DNA from: Plebeiibacterium sediminum | GTDB lineage: Bacteria; Bacteroidota; Bacteroidia; Bacteroidales; Marinilabiliaceae | NCBI RefSeq assembly: GCF_026013605.1 | Contig: NZ_JAPDPJ010000013.1 | Coordinates: forward strand, 1 to 64,000 | Length of the DNA: 64,000 nucleotides | Direction: 5' to 3' | In this document: in pieces, positions 28,278 through 35,722 of the stretch | How the letters are laid out: every line of letters starts with the position of its first letter | Numbering within the stretch: position 1 is the stretch's first letter | The notes under the pieces: generated by a model | Databases searched by the model: none | What the model saw: the letters and a program-made list of their open reading frames with translations, nothing else | What the model was told of the DNA's origin: nothing | Program-made: the position numbers and the translations under genes

Positions 28278-29135
28278 ATGAATAAAGAAGCATTACTAAA
28301 CATTATTTTAAGCGACATTAATGAAGTGGAGACCTTGTTAAAATCATTTCAAGGTTCAGAGGAAATTCCGGCTGCTTTTATTGATCTTACTGAAAGAAAA
28401 ATGACTCATGTTATAGAAGAGTTCGCCTTATTGAAATCGCTTACCCAAAATCCATCACCATCAAAACCTCATACAACAGTAGTAGAACAAAAAGCTGAGC
28501 CTGTTATTGTAGAAACTAAAGAAACTCAAGTTGAAGCACCTGCAACACCGGACATAAAAGAAGAAAAAGTTGTTGTTGTTGAAGAATTAAAAGAGGAACA
28601 ACCACAAATTATAGAACCAGTTCCTGTTGTTACTGAAGATACTAATCCAATAGTTGAAGAAAAAATAATTACTGAAGTTACAACTGAAGAAGTAAAAGCT
28701 CCTGTTGAAAAAGTAGAGATTGAAGAAGAGGTTATCATAACCGCTAAGTCTGAAATTATTGAAACACCGGCTCCTGAACCTAAAAAAGAGGAAGTAAAAG
28801 AAGACACAGCAAAAACACTGGGGGAATCTTTGATTGGCGAAAAGAAATCGGTCAATGATTTAATTGCAAACAACAAAGAATCCAAGCTTCAGCAAACCTT
28901 AATGGGAAAACCTGTTGCCGATTTAACAAAAAGTCTGGGACTTAATGATCGATTTATGTTTCAGCGCGAATTATTTGAAGGCAAGGCTGATGTTATGAAA
29001 CAAACATTACTTCAATTAAATGAAATGCCAGATTTTAACACTGCACAGGCATTTATATCATCAAACTTTAGTTGGGATAACGAACAGGAAGCCACGCAAG
29101 CTTTTTACAGTTATATCAAAAGAAAATATTATTAG
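28278..29135 (+). CDS. Acidic low-complexity protein with conserved C-terminal domain, unknown function
   Basis: Protein of 285 residues in three parts: a helical N terminus (about 1-55), a long acidic linker (about 60-180) made almost wholly of Glu, Val, Pro, Thr and Lys, and a compact helical C terminus (about 185-285; SLIGEKKSVNDLI, then LNDRFMFQRELFEG, ending AFYSYIKRKYY). I recognise the C-terminal pattern as recurring in hypothetical Bacteroidota proteins but know no function. There is no signal peptide, so it should be cytoplasmic. It lies 21 bases upstream of rsmI in the same direction, a probable operon. The linker suggests a tether between two binding ends. Confidence 0.75.
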   Translation: MNKEALLNIILSDINEVETLLKSFQGSEEIPAAFIDLTERKMTHVIEEFALLKSLTQNPSPSKPHTTVVEQKAEPVIVETKETQVEAPATPDIKEEKVVVVEELKEEQPQIIEPVPVVTEDTNPIVEEKIITEVTTEEVKAPVEKVEIEEEVIITAKSEIIETPAPEPKKEEVKEDTAKTLGESLIGEKKSVNDLIANNKESKLQQTLMGKPVADLTKSLGLNDRFMFQRELFEGKADVMKQTLLQLNEMPDFNTAQAFISSNFSWDNEQEATQAFYSYIKRKYY

Positions 29136-29156
29136 ACAAAGAAACCCATTTACCTG

Positions 29157-29879
29157 ATGGCGAAATTATATATCATTCCAACTCCAATTGGAAATCTCGA
29201 AGACATGACCCTTCGTGCCTTAAGAATACTAAAAGAAGTAGACTTTATTTTAGCTGAAGATACTCGTAAAACAGGCTTTTTACTAAAGCACTTTGAAATT
29301 GAAGCCAAAATGTATTCTCACCATAAATTCAATGAACACAAAACATCAGAGATGATTGTGCAGAGAATAATGGCAGGAGAAAACTGTGCTTTAGTTTCTG
29401 ACGCTGGAACTCCTGCTATTTCTGATCCAGGATATCTATTGGTTAAACATGCTGTTGATGAAGGAGTGGATGTGGAGTGTCTTCCGGGAGCAACAGCCTT
29501 TGTTCCGGCGCTGGTAAACTCTGGATTACCTAACGAGCGTTTTTGCTTTGAAGGCTTTTTACCGCAAAAAAAAGGACGTCAAAAGAGACTTCAGGCTATT
29601 GAAACTGAAACAAGAACAATGATCTTCTACGAGTCTCCATTCAGACTGGTAAAAATGCTTGAACAACTAGCTGAAGTTTTAGGTGAAGATAGAAAGGCAT
29701 CCGTTTCGAGAGAGTTAACAAAGATTCACGAAGAGAATGCCAGGGGAACATTAAAAGAGCTGATTGACCATTTTAATAGCAAAACAGTAAAAGGCGAAAT
29801 TGTAATTATTGTAGATGGATTGCACGAAAAAGTTGAACGTAAGAAAGGAAATAAGTACAAAGATATGGATGATGAATAA
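29157..29879 (+). CDS. rsmI: 16S rRNA (cytidine-1402 2'-O) methyltransferase
   Basis: Tetrapyrrole methylase-fold enzyme of 240 residues that methylates the 2'-O of C1402 in 16S rRNA using S-adenosylmethionine. Family motifs: YIIPTPIGNLEDMT at the N terminus, AEDTRKTGFLL near residue 35, the SAM-binding LVSDAGTPAISDPG near 79, and the C-terminal GEIVIIVDG. Length is slightly short of E. coli RsmI (286) because the C-terminal extension is missing; this is usual in the phylum. It follows the acidic protein gene by 21 bases and precedes a lipoprotein gene by 64 bases. Its partner enzyme RsmH is not in the window. Confidence 0.94.
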   Translation: MAKLYIIPTPIGNLEDMTLRALRILKEVDFILAEDTRKTGFLLKHFEIEAKMYSHHKFNEHKTSEMIVQRIMAGENCALVSDAGTPAISDPGYLLVKHAVDEGVDVECLPGATAFVPALVNSGLPNERFCFEGFLPQKKGRQKRLQAIETETRTMIFYESPFRLVKMLEQLAEVLGEDRKASVSRELTKIHEENARGTLKELIDHFNSKTVKGEIVIIVDGLHEKVERKKGNKYKDMDDE

Positions 29880-29943
29880 AAATAAAATCTTATTATTATA
29901 GATTGAAATAATCATAAACAATTAACACACAACACAATTTATT

Positions 29944-30819
29944 ATGAAAAAAATACTTTTTTCACTAGTCTTAGCCGCAGGTTTTATAGCTTGTAACGGG
30001 CCTTCTTCAACAAAAAAATTAACCCAACAAAATGATTCATTACTGGTTGCCAATGCCGAAAAAGACAAATACTTAAATGATTTAGCCGGCTCTCTGGTTG
30101 CCATTGATGAGAATTTGCAGGCCATTAAAGAAAAAGAAAATCTTATTCAGGTAAATATGGGTACTCCTGAAGCTAATTCTGATCAGATTCAGGATAAAAT
30201 CAATAACGATATTCAGGATATTTACAATTTAATGCTTGCCAATAAGGAGAGAATTGCAGAATTAGAACAACAGATTAAAAAATCAGGTTCTGACAATAAA
30301 AACCTTACCAATCTTGTTACACGGTTAAACAAGCAACTCAAAGACAAAAGCGTTGAAATCATTGAACTTAGAGAGCTATTAAACACAAAAAACATTGAAA
30401 TAGCTTCATTAAACTTTACAGTAGAAGGCATGAGTCAGGTAATTGATTCTATCCGCAGATCTAACGAAAGAACACAAGCAGTATTAGACTCAACTACTAT
30501 CGAATTGTACTCTGGCTATTATGCATTTGGAACAAAAAAGGAACTAAGAGAGCATAATGTGATTTCAAACGAAGGACTACCTATCATTGGAAAACAAAAA
30601 GTACTGACAGAGGATTTTAATGAAGATTACTTTACTAAAGTTGACATCCGTGAGGTGGAGGATATTCCTTTATTTCGTCCTAAGTATAAAATTTTAACCA
30701 ACCATCCGGAAGGTTCCTACGAAATATTAAATGGAGAAGAGGATACAAAAACCATTAAAATTTTGAATAAAGAAGATTTTTGGAGTATTTCCAGATTCCT
30801 GGTAGTTCAAGTAAACTAA
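29944..30819 (+). CDS. Coiled-coil lipoprotein of unknown function
   Basis: Envelope lipoprotein of 291 residues. The signal peptide ends in a lipobox (GFIACNG, Cys17). A coiled coil with heptad-like Leu, Ile and Asn spacing covers about residues 25-180, and the C-terminal third (about 190-291) is a beta-rich domain containing YSGYYAFGTKKELREH and DIREVEDIPLF. I do not recognise a named family; similar lipoproteins with a coiled coil and this tail occur in Bacteroidota. It may span the periplasm. It is the last gene of the run beginning at 28278 and is followed by a clear terminator. Confidence 0.75.
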   Translation: MKKILFSLVLAAGFIACNGPSSTKKLTQQNDSLLVANAEKDKYLNDLAGSLVAIDENLQAIKEKENLIQVNMGTPEANSDQIQDKINNDIQDIYNLMLANKERIAELEQQIKKSGSDNKNLTNLVTRLNKQLKDKSVEIIELRELLNTKNIEIASLNFTVEGMSQVIDSIRRSNERTQAVLDSTTIELYSGYYAFGTKKELREHNVISNEGLPIIGKQKVLTEDFNEDYFTKVDIREVEDIPLFRPKYKILTNHPEGSYEILNGEEDTKTIKILNKEDFWSISRFLVVQVN

Positions 30820-30841
30820 AATGTTTTTTACAATAATATTT

Positions 30842-30866
30842 AAACTCCGCTAAATGCGGAGTTTTT
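30842..30866 (+). terminator. Rho-independent terminator after the coiled-coil lipoprotein gene
   Basis: A 9-bp GC-containing stem (30842-30850 with 30856-30864, loop TAAAT) runs straight into T residues, 22 bases after the stop codon. Confidence 0.8.
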
Positions 30867-30921
30867 CATTTAAAAGCATTAGTCTTTCTTAAAAAAGGAC
30901 GGTATCATACAAGTTTATAAA

Positions 30922-30929
30922 TACCTTTG
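30922..30929 (+). promoter_or_regulatory. -7 box deciding the start of the YjjG-like gene
   Basis: TACCTTTG fits TAnnTTTG. It overlaps the upstream TTG codon (30927) of the same frame, so translation more likely begins at the ATG at 30948. No TTG -33 element is found at normal spacing. Confidence 0.5.
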
Positions 30930-30947
30930 CACAAAATAAACTTCATA

Positions 30948-31643
30948 ATGAATAAATACAGTCATATATTTTTTGATTTAGATCACACACTTTGGGATTT
31001 TGAAACAAATTCAATTCAAACGCTTGAAGAACTGTTTGCCAAATACCATCTCAATAATAGCTTTGATAGTTTCAACCAGTTCTATGAAAGATATGAGGCT
31101 CACAATGAACAATTGTGGGTATTGTACCGGGAAGGAAAAATCAATAAAGAAAGACTAAATTTTGATCGTTTTTATACTCCTTTTTCAGAGGTTGGCATTA
31201 AGGATGAAAGTATTGCAGCGCATTTTTGTAAAGACTATATTACAGTTAGTCCTACTAAAACAGCACTTATGCCCAATGCTATAGAAGTATTGACAGAATT
31301 AAAAAAGTGGCACAAACTTCACGTCATTACCAATGGATTTAAAGAAGTTCAATTTATTAAACTCAAAAACAGCAATCTGGAGCATTTCTTCTCTAAAATA
31401 TTCATTTCTGAAACCATAGGTGCATCTAAACCTAAAACGGCTTTTTTTGAATATGCTATAAAAAGTGCAAACGCAAGAAAAAACGAATGCCTAGTTGTTG
31501 GCGATAATCTTGATACAGATATTGATGGTGCAATCAATTTCAAACTGGATTATGTATTTTTTAATCCAAACAAAACGCCTCACAACAGAGAGTTGATGCA
31601 CGAAATAAGCGACTTAAAAGAAATTCTAGAGATTGTGAAATAA
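30948..31643 (+). CDS. YjjG-family HAD nucleotidase
   Basis: HAD-superfamily phosphatase of 231 residues, of the type annotated as noncanonical pyrimidine nucleotidase. It should dephosphorylate nucleoside monophosphates such as dUMP or mutagenic analogues. HAD motifs are visible: FFDLDHTLWDFE (nucleophile and acid Asp) at residues 7-18, VITNGFKEVQ (motif II Thr) near 125, a Lys in GASKPKTAFF near 160, and GDNLDTDIDGA (motif IV) near 185. A helical cap lies between motifs I and II. A -7 box overlapping the upstream TTG codon fixes the start at 30948. The gene is bounded by terminators on both sides, so it is monocistronic. Confidence 0.88.
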   Translation: MNKYSHIFFDLDHTLWDFETNSIQTLEELFAKYHLNNSFDSFNQFYERYEAHNEQLWVLYREGKINKERLNFDRFYTPFSEVGIKDESIAAHFCKDYITVSPTKTALMPNAIEVLTELKKWHKLHVITNGFKEVQFIKLKNSNLEHFFSKIFISETIGASKPKTAFFEYAIKSANARKNECLVVGDNLDTDIDGAINFKLDYVFFNPNKTPHNRELMHEISDLKEILEIVK

Positions 31644-31678
31644 AATCTTCGTTTCAATAAATCATAAAAAAAACGAAT

Positions 31679-31718
31679 AAAAAAAGGATTGAATAGTAGA
31701 ACCTTCAATCCTTTTTTT
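31679..31718. terminator. Strong bidirectional terminator
   Basis: A perfect 15-bp stem (31679-31693 with 31704-31718, loop 10 nt) begins with seven A and ends with seven T. It lies between the convergent YjjG-like and peroxiredoxin genes and should stop both. Confidence 0.85.
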
Positions 31719-31738
31719 GCTTTAACAAACCTGGTAAT

Positions 31739-32461
31739 TTATTTTTTTAATACTTTATTTAGAACCATATCCTTATCTAACTTTTTAGTACAAAAAAACC
31801 AGTCTTTACATTCGTCCACATTACTATCATTACCTTCCATACGATCTTTTGCTGCACCACAAGAACCAGCTGGAGATATGATAACATCATCACCAGCTCT
31901 CCAATCAGCAGGAGTTGCCACACCAAATTCGTCAGCAGTTTTTAAAGCAATAATAACACGATATAATTCATCAAAATTACGCCCCAGACTCAATGGATAA
32001 TATATAATCGTACGAATTATACCCATAGGATCAATAAAGAACACAGCTCTAACTGCCTTTGTTGTATCCTCATTTGGCTGTATCATACCATATGCTTTAG
32101 CCACGTTCATAGTAATATCTTCAATCAAAGGAAAATTTACTTCAACATCCTTCATTCCTCGATATTCTATTTTCTCTTTAATTGTTCGAAGCCATGCAAT
32201 ATGACTGTATAATCCATCAACCGATAGTCCAACCAATTTACAGTTAGCCTCAGCAAATTTATCTTCCATTGATGCAAAAGTCATAAACTCAGAAGTACAT
32301 ACTGGCGTAAAATCTGCAGGGTGACTAAATAATATAACCCAACTACCCTTATAATCAGATGGGAAATTTATTTCTCCTTGTGTAGTAACAGCTTTAAATT
32401 CGGGTGCAGGATCTCCAATTCTTGGCATACTTACCACTTGTTGCTCTTGAGTATTGTCCAT
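31739..32461 (-). CDS. Peroxiredoxin, Prx6/ApTPx type
   Basis: Thiol peroxidase of 240 residues reducing peroxides. The peroxidatic cysteine is Cys55 in HPADFTPVCTSEF, and the conserved Arg lies later in the thioredoxin fold. A long C-terminal domain carries Cys201, then Cys218 and Cys224 in a CKDWFFC motif. The last pair matches the C-x5-C tail of archaeal-type thioredoxin peroxidases such as Aeropyrum ApTPx, so this is probably not a simple 1-Cys enzyme. It has no signal peptide, is monocistronic, and shares the strong terminator at 31679-31718. Peroxide regulators such as OxyR are not nearby. Confidence 0.93.
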   Translation of the reverse strand: MDNTQEQQVVSMPRIGDPAPEFKAVTTQGEINFPSDYKGSWVILFSHPADFTPVCTSEFMTFASMEDKFAEANCKLVGLSVDGLYSHIAWLRTIKEKIEYRGMKDVEVNFPLIEDITMNVAKAYGMIQPNEDTTKAVRAVFFIDPMGIIRTIIYYPLSLGRNFDELYRVIIALKTADEFGVATPADWRAGDDVIISPAGSCGAAKDRMEGNDSNVDECKDWFFCTKKLDKDMVLNKVLKK

Positions 32462-32602
32462 ATCTGTTAATATTTAAGGTTAAACATAAAAGCAAATCAA
32501 GTAACTATTTCAATACTGATAATCAGTTATAATTCACCCAATAAAATTAACCCTAAATGAATTAAAAGTCCAGATATATTGAGAATATTATCATTATATA
32601 AA

Positions 32603-32640
32603 ACAAGAAACCCTGCACAAAAAATCATGCAGGGCTCATA
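32603..32640 (-). terminator. Probable terminator of dnaB
   Basis: Stem CCCTGCA (32611-32617) pairs with TGCAGGG (32628-32634). The minus-strand side continues into TTTCTTGTTTT. It lies 27 bases after the dnaB stop codon. Confidence 0.6.
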
Positions 32641-32660
32641 TGTTGAATATCTTTTATCCA

Positions 32661-34229
32661 TTAAAACGGAACATCATTATCAAAAGGAGTTGGAGGTCCA
32701 TCAGGGTAATTTGGTAATCCAAAATCATTACCCGCAGGTTGCTGAGCAAAACCACCATCTGTTGATTCATTCATTTTAGAGCCGTAAGTTACAGACTGTC
32801 CGCCCTGATCCATTCCTAAATCATCTCCAAATACACCAGTATCAGGATTTTCAAAACGAGCTAATTCACCACGGAACCTCAAACGAACATCTCCTGTGGC
32901 ACCGTTACGATGTTTTGCAATAATAATCTCACCCATTCCTATCAGTGAATTACCTTGTTCATCCTCGGTAATTTTATAATATTCCGGACGGTGAATAAAA
33001 CACACCATATCGGCATCCTGCTCAATCGCTCCCGATTCCCTCAAGTCAGATAGCTGAGGTCTTTTTCCTTCTGCTCCCGCACGCCCTTCAACACCACGAT
33101 TCAGCTGCGATAAGGCAATAATAGGAATATTTAATTCTTTTGCCAATCCTTTTAACGATCGTGAAATCATACTCACCTCTTCCTGACGTGAACCTGGATT
33201 CATACCGTTAGCATTCATCAGCTGAAGGTAATCGATGATTACAACTTGTATATCGTGCTGTTTTTTTAATCTTCGACATTTTGCTCTCAGTTCAAAAACC
33301 GATAAACCGGGGGTATCATCCACAAAGATAGGAGCATCAATTAAGTTCTGAATTTTATGATCCAGTTGCTCCCACTCATAACTTGCCAGGTTACCTTTTT
33401 TAATCTTCTCTGCCGGAAGTTCAGTTTCTGATACAATCAAACGATTCACCAGCTGAACATTACCCATCTCAAGTGAGAACACTGCTACTCCCTGATTAAA
33501 CTGAAGTGCCATATTCCGGGCCATAGATAATACAAAAGCTGTCTTACCCATCGCAGGACGGGCAGCAATAACAATCATATCAGTCTTCTGCCATCCGGAA
33601 GTAATTCTATCCAACTCTGTAAATCCGGAAGGAACACCACTCAATCCATCACTACGCTGAGAGGCTTCTTTAATCATTGCAATAGCCTCATCAATCACCG
33701 GATTAATTTGAGTAACATCTTTTTTCATGTTACCCTGACTCAATTTAAAGAAAGCACTTTCTGATTCATCCAATAAATCATCAACATCAATACCTTCATC
33801 ATAAGCCTTGGTTTGAATTTCTGAGCTTATTTTAATTACCTCTCTCTGAAGATATTTTTGCCAGATAATTCGCGCGTGATATTCAATGTGAGCTGCGGAT
33901 GCAACTCTACCTGTTAATTGAGTGATAAAGAAAGCCCCACCAATCTCTTCTAACTGACCTACTTTTCGAAGCTCCTCAGTAACAGTAAGCATATCTACCG
34001 GATATTCTTTACTATACAAATTCTGAATCGCTGCATAAATCTTCTGATGAGCTTCCTTATAAAAGCACTCAGGTTTTAGCAATTCCCCAACACTTGTAAA
34101 AGCTTCTTTCTCCAACATCAATGCACCCAGAACCGCCTCTTCTAATTCCAACACCTGTGGTGGCATCTTGCCCACCTCTAAATCTACACTTGGTACCTTT
34201 TTGTTTGAATAATTCCTTTTTTGTGCCAT
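32661..34229 (-). CDS. dnaB: Replicative DNA helicase
   Basis: Hexameric 5'-3' replicative helicase of 522 residues. The N-terminal DnaB domain (about 18-120, VPSVDLEVGKMPPQ then EEAVLGALML) is followed by the RecA-like motor domain: Walker A ARPAMGKTAF near residue 225, Walker B VVIIDYLQLM near 325, and the arginine-containing RPQLSDLRESGAIEQ with DMVCFIHRPEYY after it. The C terminus is a low-complexity Gly/Pro/Asp tail after residue 465, as in other Bacteroidota. No intein or insertion is present. A -7 box TAACTTTG lies at 34260-34267, 30 bases upstream of the start; a TTG partner was not found. The gene is divergent from ispE. Confidence 0.96.
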   Translation of the reverse strand: MAQKRNYSNKKVPSVDLEVGKMPPQVLELEEAVLGALMLEKEAFTSVGELLKPECFYKEAHQKIYAAIQNLYSKEYPVDMLTVTEELRKVGQLEEIGGAFFITQLTGRVASAAHIEYHARIIWQKYLQREVIKISSEIQTKAYDEGIDVDDLLDESESAFFKLSQGNMKKDVTQINPVIDEAIAMIKEASQRSDGLSGVPSGFTELDRITSGWQKTDMIVIAARPAMGKTAFVLSMARNMALQFNQGVAVFSLEMGNVQLVNRLIVSETELPAEKIKKGNLASYEWEQLDHKIQNLIDAPIFVDDTPGLSVFELRAKCRRLKKQHDIQVVIIDYLQLMNANGMNPGSRQEEVSMISRSLKGLAKELNIPIIALSQLNRGVEGRAGAEGKRPQLSDLRESGAIEQDADMVCFIHRPEYYKITEDEQGNSLIGMGEIIIAKHRNGATGDVRLRFRGELARFENPDTGVFGDDLGMDQGGQSVTYGSKMNESTDGGFAQQPAGNDFGLPNYPDGPPTPFDNDVPF

Positions 34230-34477
34230 AACCTGTAATTCTTTTTTTCAAAGGGAGGACAAAGTTAATTAGTTTTTGCTATAATATATCACGATTAGCC
34301 ACCCCATTCATCAAAAAAATTCATCTATAAATCCTTGTTCTTGATTCTCAATACACACCATGAAAATTAAATTTTGATGTGCCTTTATACTATGCCATGA
34401 TGCTTAAATAATGGAGTTGTTTTACCATAGACAAAGATTATTTCATCCAACCTTAAACTTAAATTTGAAGACTTTAA

Positions 34478-34485
34478 TATCTTTG
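34478..34485 (+). promoter_or_regulatory. -7 box upstream of ispE
   Basis: TATCTTTG fits TAnnTTTG and lies 34 bases before the ispE start. No TTG at correct spacing, so only half of the promoter is supported. The rest of the 290-base divergent spacer shows nothing clear apart from the dnaB -7 box at 34260-34267. Confidence 0.45.
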
Positions 34486-34519
34486 AGCAATTTTAAAAAT
34501 CTCACATTATTATATTTCT

Positions 34520-35332
34520 ATGATCTGTTTTCCCAATGCAAAAATAAACATCGGTCTTCATGTCACTGAAAAACGACCTGATGGCTATCATAATCTTGAA
34601 ACGCTGTTTTATCCAACAAAATTATATGATGTTATTGAAATCATAGAAAATAAATCCGGTGATGAGCCTTATTTGTGGAGTAGTAGCGGAATTGCTATTG
34701 ATGGAAATGCTGAATCAAACCTTTGCATTAAGGCATTACTTTTGCTAAAACAAGATTTCGATATTCCTCCTGTAAAAATACATTTACACAAAGTGATTCC
34801 ATTTGGTGCCGGTTTGGGTGGCGGCTCTGCAGATGCTGCATTTACACTTACCACATTAAACGAAATGTTTCAATTAAAAATCTCTGATGAAAAACTAATT
34901 AGTTATGCAGCAAAACTGGGTGCTGATTGTGCTTTTTTCATCCTTAACACACCATGTATTGCAACTGGCATTGGAGATATTTTACAACCTGTTTCTTTAA
35001 ATTTAAAAGATAAATACCTCATGCTGATTAAACCCGATATTCATATCTCAACTCCTGAAGCTTACAGTGGAATCAAACCCGCATTTCCGGATATGAGTTT
35101 AACAGAAAAATTAAGTCAACCTATTAAAGACTGGAAAGATACTGTTGTTAATGACTTTGAAGCGTCGGTTTTCCCTAACCATCCTGGCATAAAAGAAATA
35201 AAGGATAAACTTTATAACTCCGGTGCTACCTATGCTGCAATGACAGGAAGTGGAGCGGCAGTTTTTGGAATTTTTAATGAGAAACCAAAGGTACTGTTTC
35301 CCGAATATTTTAATTGGATTGAAAAAATATAA
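34520..35332 (+). CDS. ispE: 4-diphosphocytidyl-2-C-methyl-D-erythritol kinase
   Basis: GHMP kinase of 270 residues in the non-mevalonate (MEP) isoprenoid pathway; it phosphorylates the 2-hydroxyl of CDP-methylerythritol with ATP. The N terminus FPNAKINIGLHVTEKRPDGYHNLET contributes Lys and Asp substrate residues. The ATP-binding GHMP loop FGAGLGGGSADAA is near residue 96, the catalytic Asp region LGADCAFF near 134, and the C-terminal MTGSGAAVFG near 245. Length is slightly below E. coli IspE (283). It is monocistronic, with a bidirectional terminator 8 bases after the stop, and lies divergent to dnaB. Confidence 0.95.
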   Translation: MICFPNAKINIGLHVTEKRPDGYHNLETLFYPTKLYDVIEIIENKSGDEPYLWSSSGIAIDGNAESNLCIKALLLLKQDFDIPPVKIHLHKVIPFGAGLGGGSADAAFTLTTLNEMFQLKISDEKLISYAAKLGADCAFFILNTPCIATGIGDILQPVSLNLKDKYLMLIKPDIHISTPEAYSGIKPAFPDMSLTEKLSQPIKDWKDTVVNDFEASVFPNHPGIKEIKDKLYNSGATYAAMTGSGAAVFGIFNEKPKVLFPEYFNWIEKI

Positions 35333-35334
35333 GA

Positions 35335-35366
35335 CATAAAAAAGGCCCTGAAGTATCAGGGCCTTT
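35335..35366. terminator. Bidirectional terminator between ispE and the biotin carrier gene
   Basis: An 11-bp perfect stem (35341-35351 with 35356-35366, loop AGTA) has A/T runs on both sides and lies between two convergent stop codons. Confidence 0.8.
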
Positions 35367-35389
35367 ATATTTAATTGTTTCGAATAATA

Positions 35390-35710
35390 TTACTCTTCAA
35401 TAACAACCATCAATTCGTTTTTTGGAATTTTATCGCCTTCCTTAACACAAATCTCTTTTACTGTACCATCAAATGGCATAGCAATTTGATTTTGCATTTT
35501 CATAGCTTCTAAAACCAATAACGACTCTCCTTCTTTCACCTTATCTCCAACCTTTACGTTTATTTTAATAATCGTTCCAGGTATATACGATTTAATTTCG
35601 TTTGGATCTGGTGCTTGCCAGGCTTTTCTGTTGGCATACTTTTTAGTAACTTTAGTCTGGTACTCCATTGTATGTACCCTAAATCCAACCAATTCTTCTT
35701 TATCGCTCAT
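35390..35710 (-). CDS. Biotin carboxyl carrier protein subunit
   Basis: Small carrier of 106 residues that shuttles CO2 as carboxybiotin between enzyme subunits. The biotinylation motif EAMKM is at residues 68-72, with the target Lys71, inside a biotinyl/lipoyl hammerhead domain (about 38-106). The first 35 residues are a charged extension without the long Pro/Ala linker of fatty-acid AccB. It starts 12 bases after the stop of the carboxyltransferase gene, so the two are co-transcribed and should belong to the same acyl-CoA carboxylase or decarboxylase. The biotin carboxylase subunit is not encoded next to them. Confidence 0.92.
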   Translation of the reverse strand: MSDKEELVGFRVHTMEYQTKVTKKYANRKAWQAPDPNEIKSYIPGTIIKINVKVGDKVKEGESLLVLEAMKMQNQIAMPFDGTVKEICVKEGDKIPKNELMVVIEE

Positions 35711-35722
35711 TATCAGCTGTTT

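Noticed and set aside
30927-30947. TTG start for the YjjG-like gene
   Set aside because: It falls inside a -7 promoter box and the N-terminal HAD motif begins just after the ATG at 30948.
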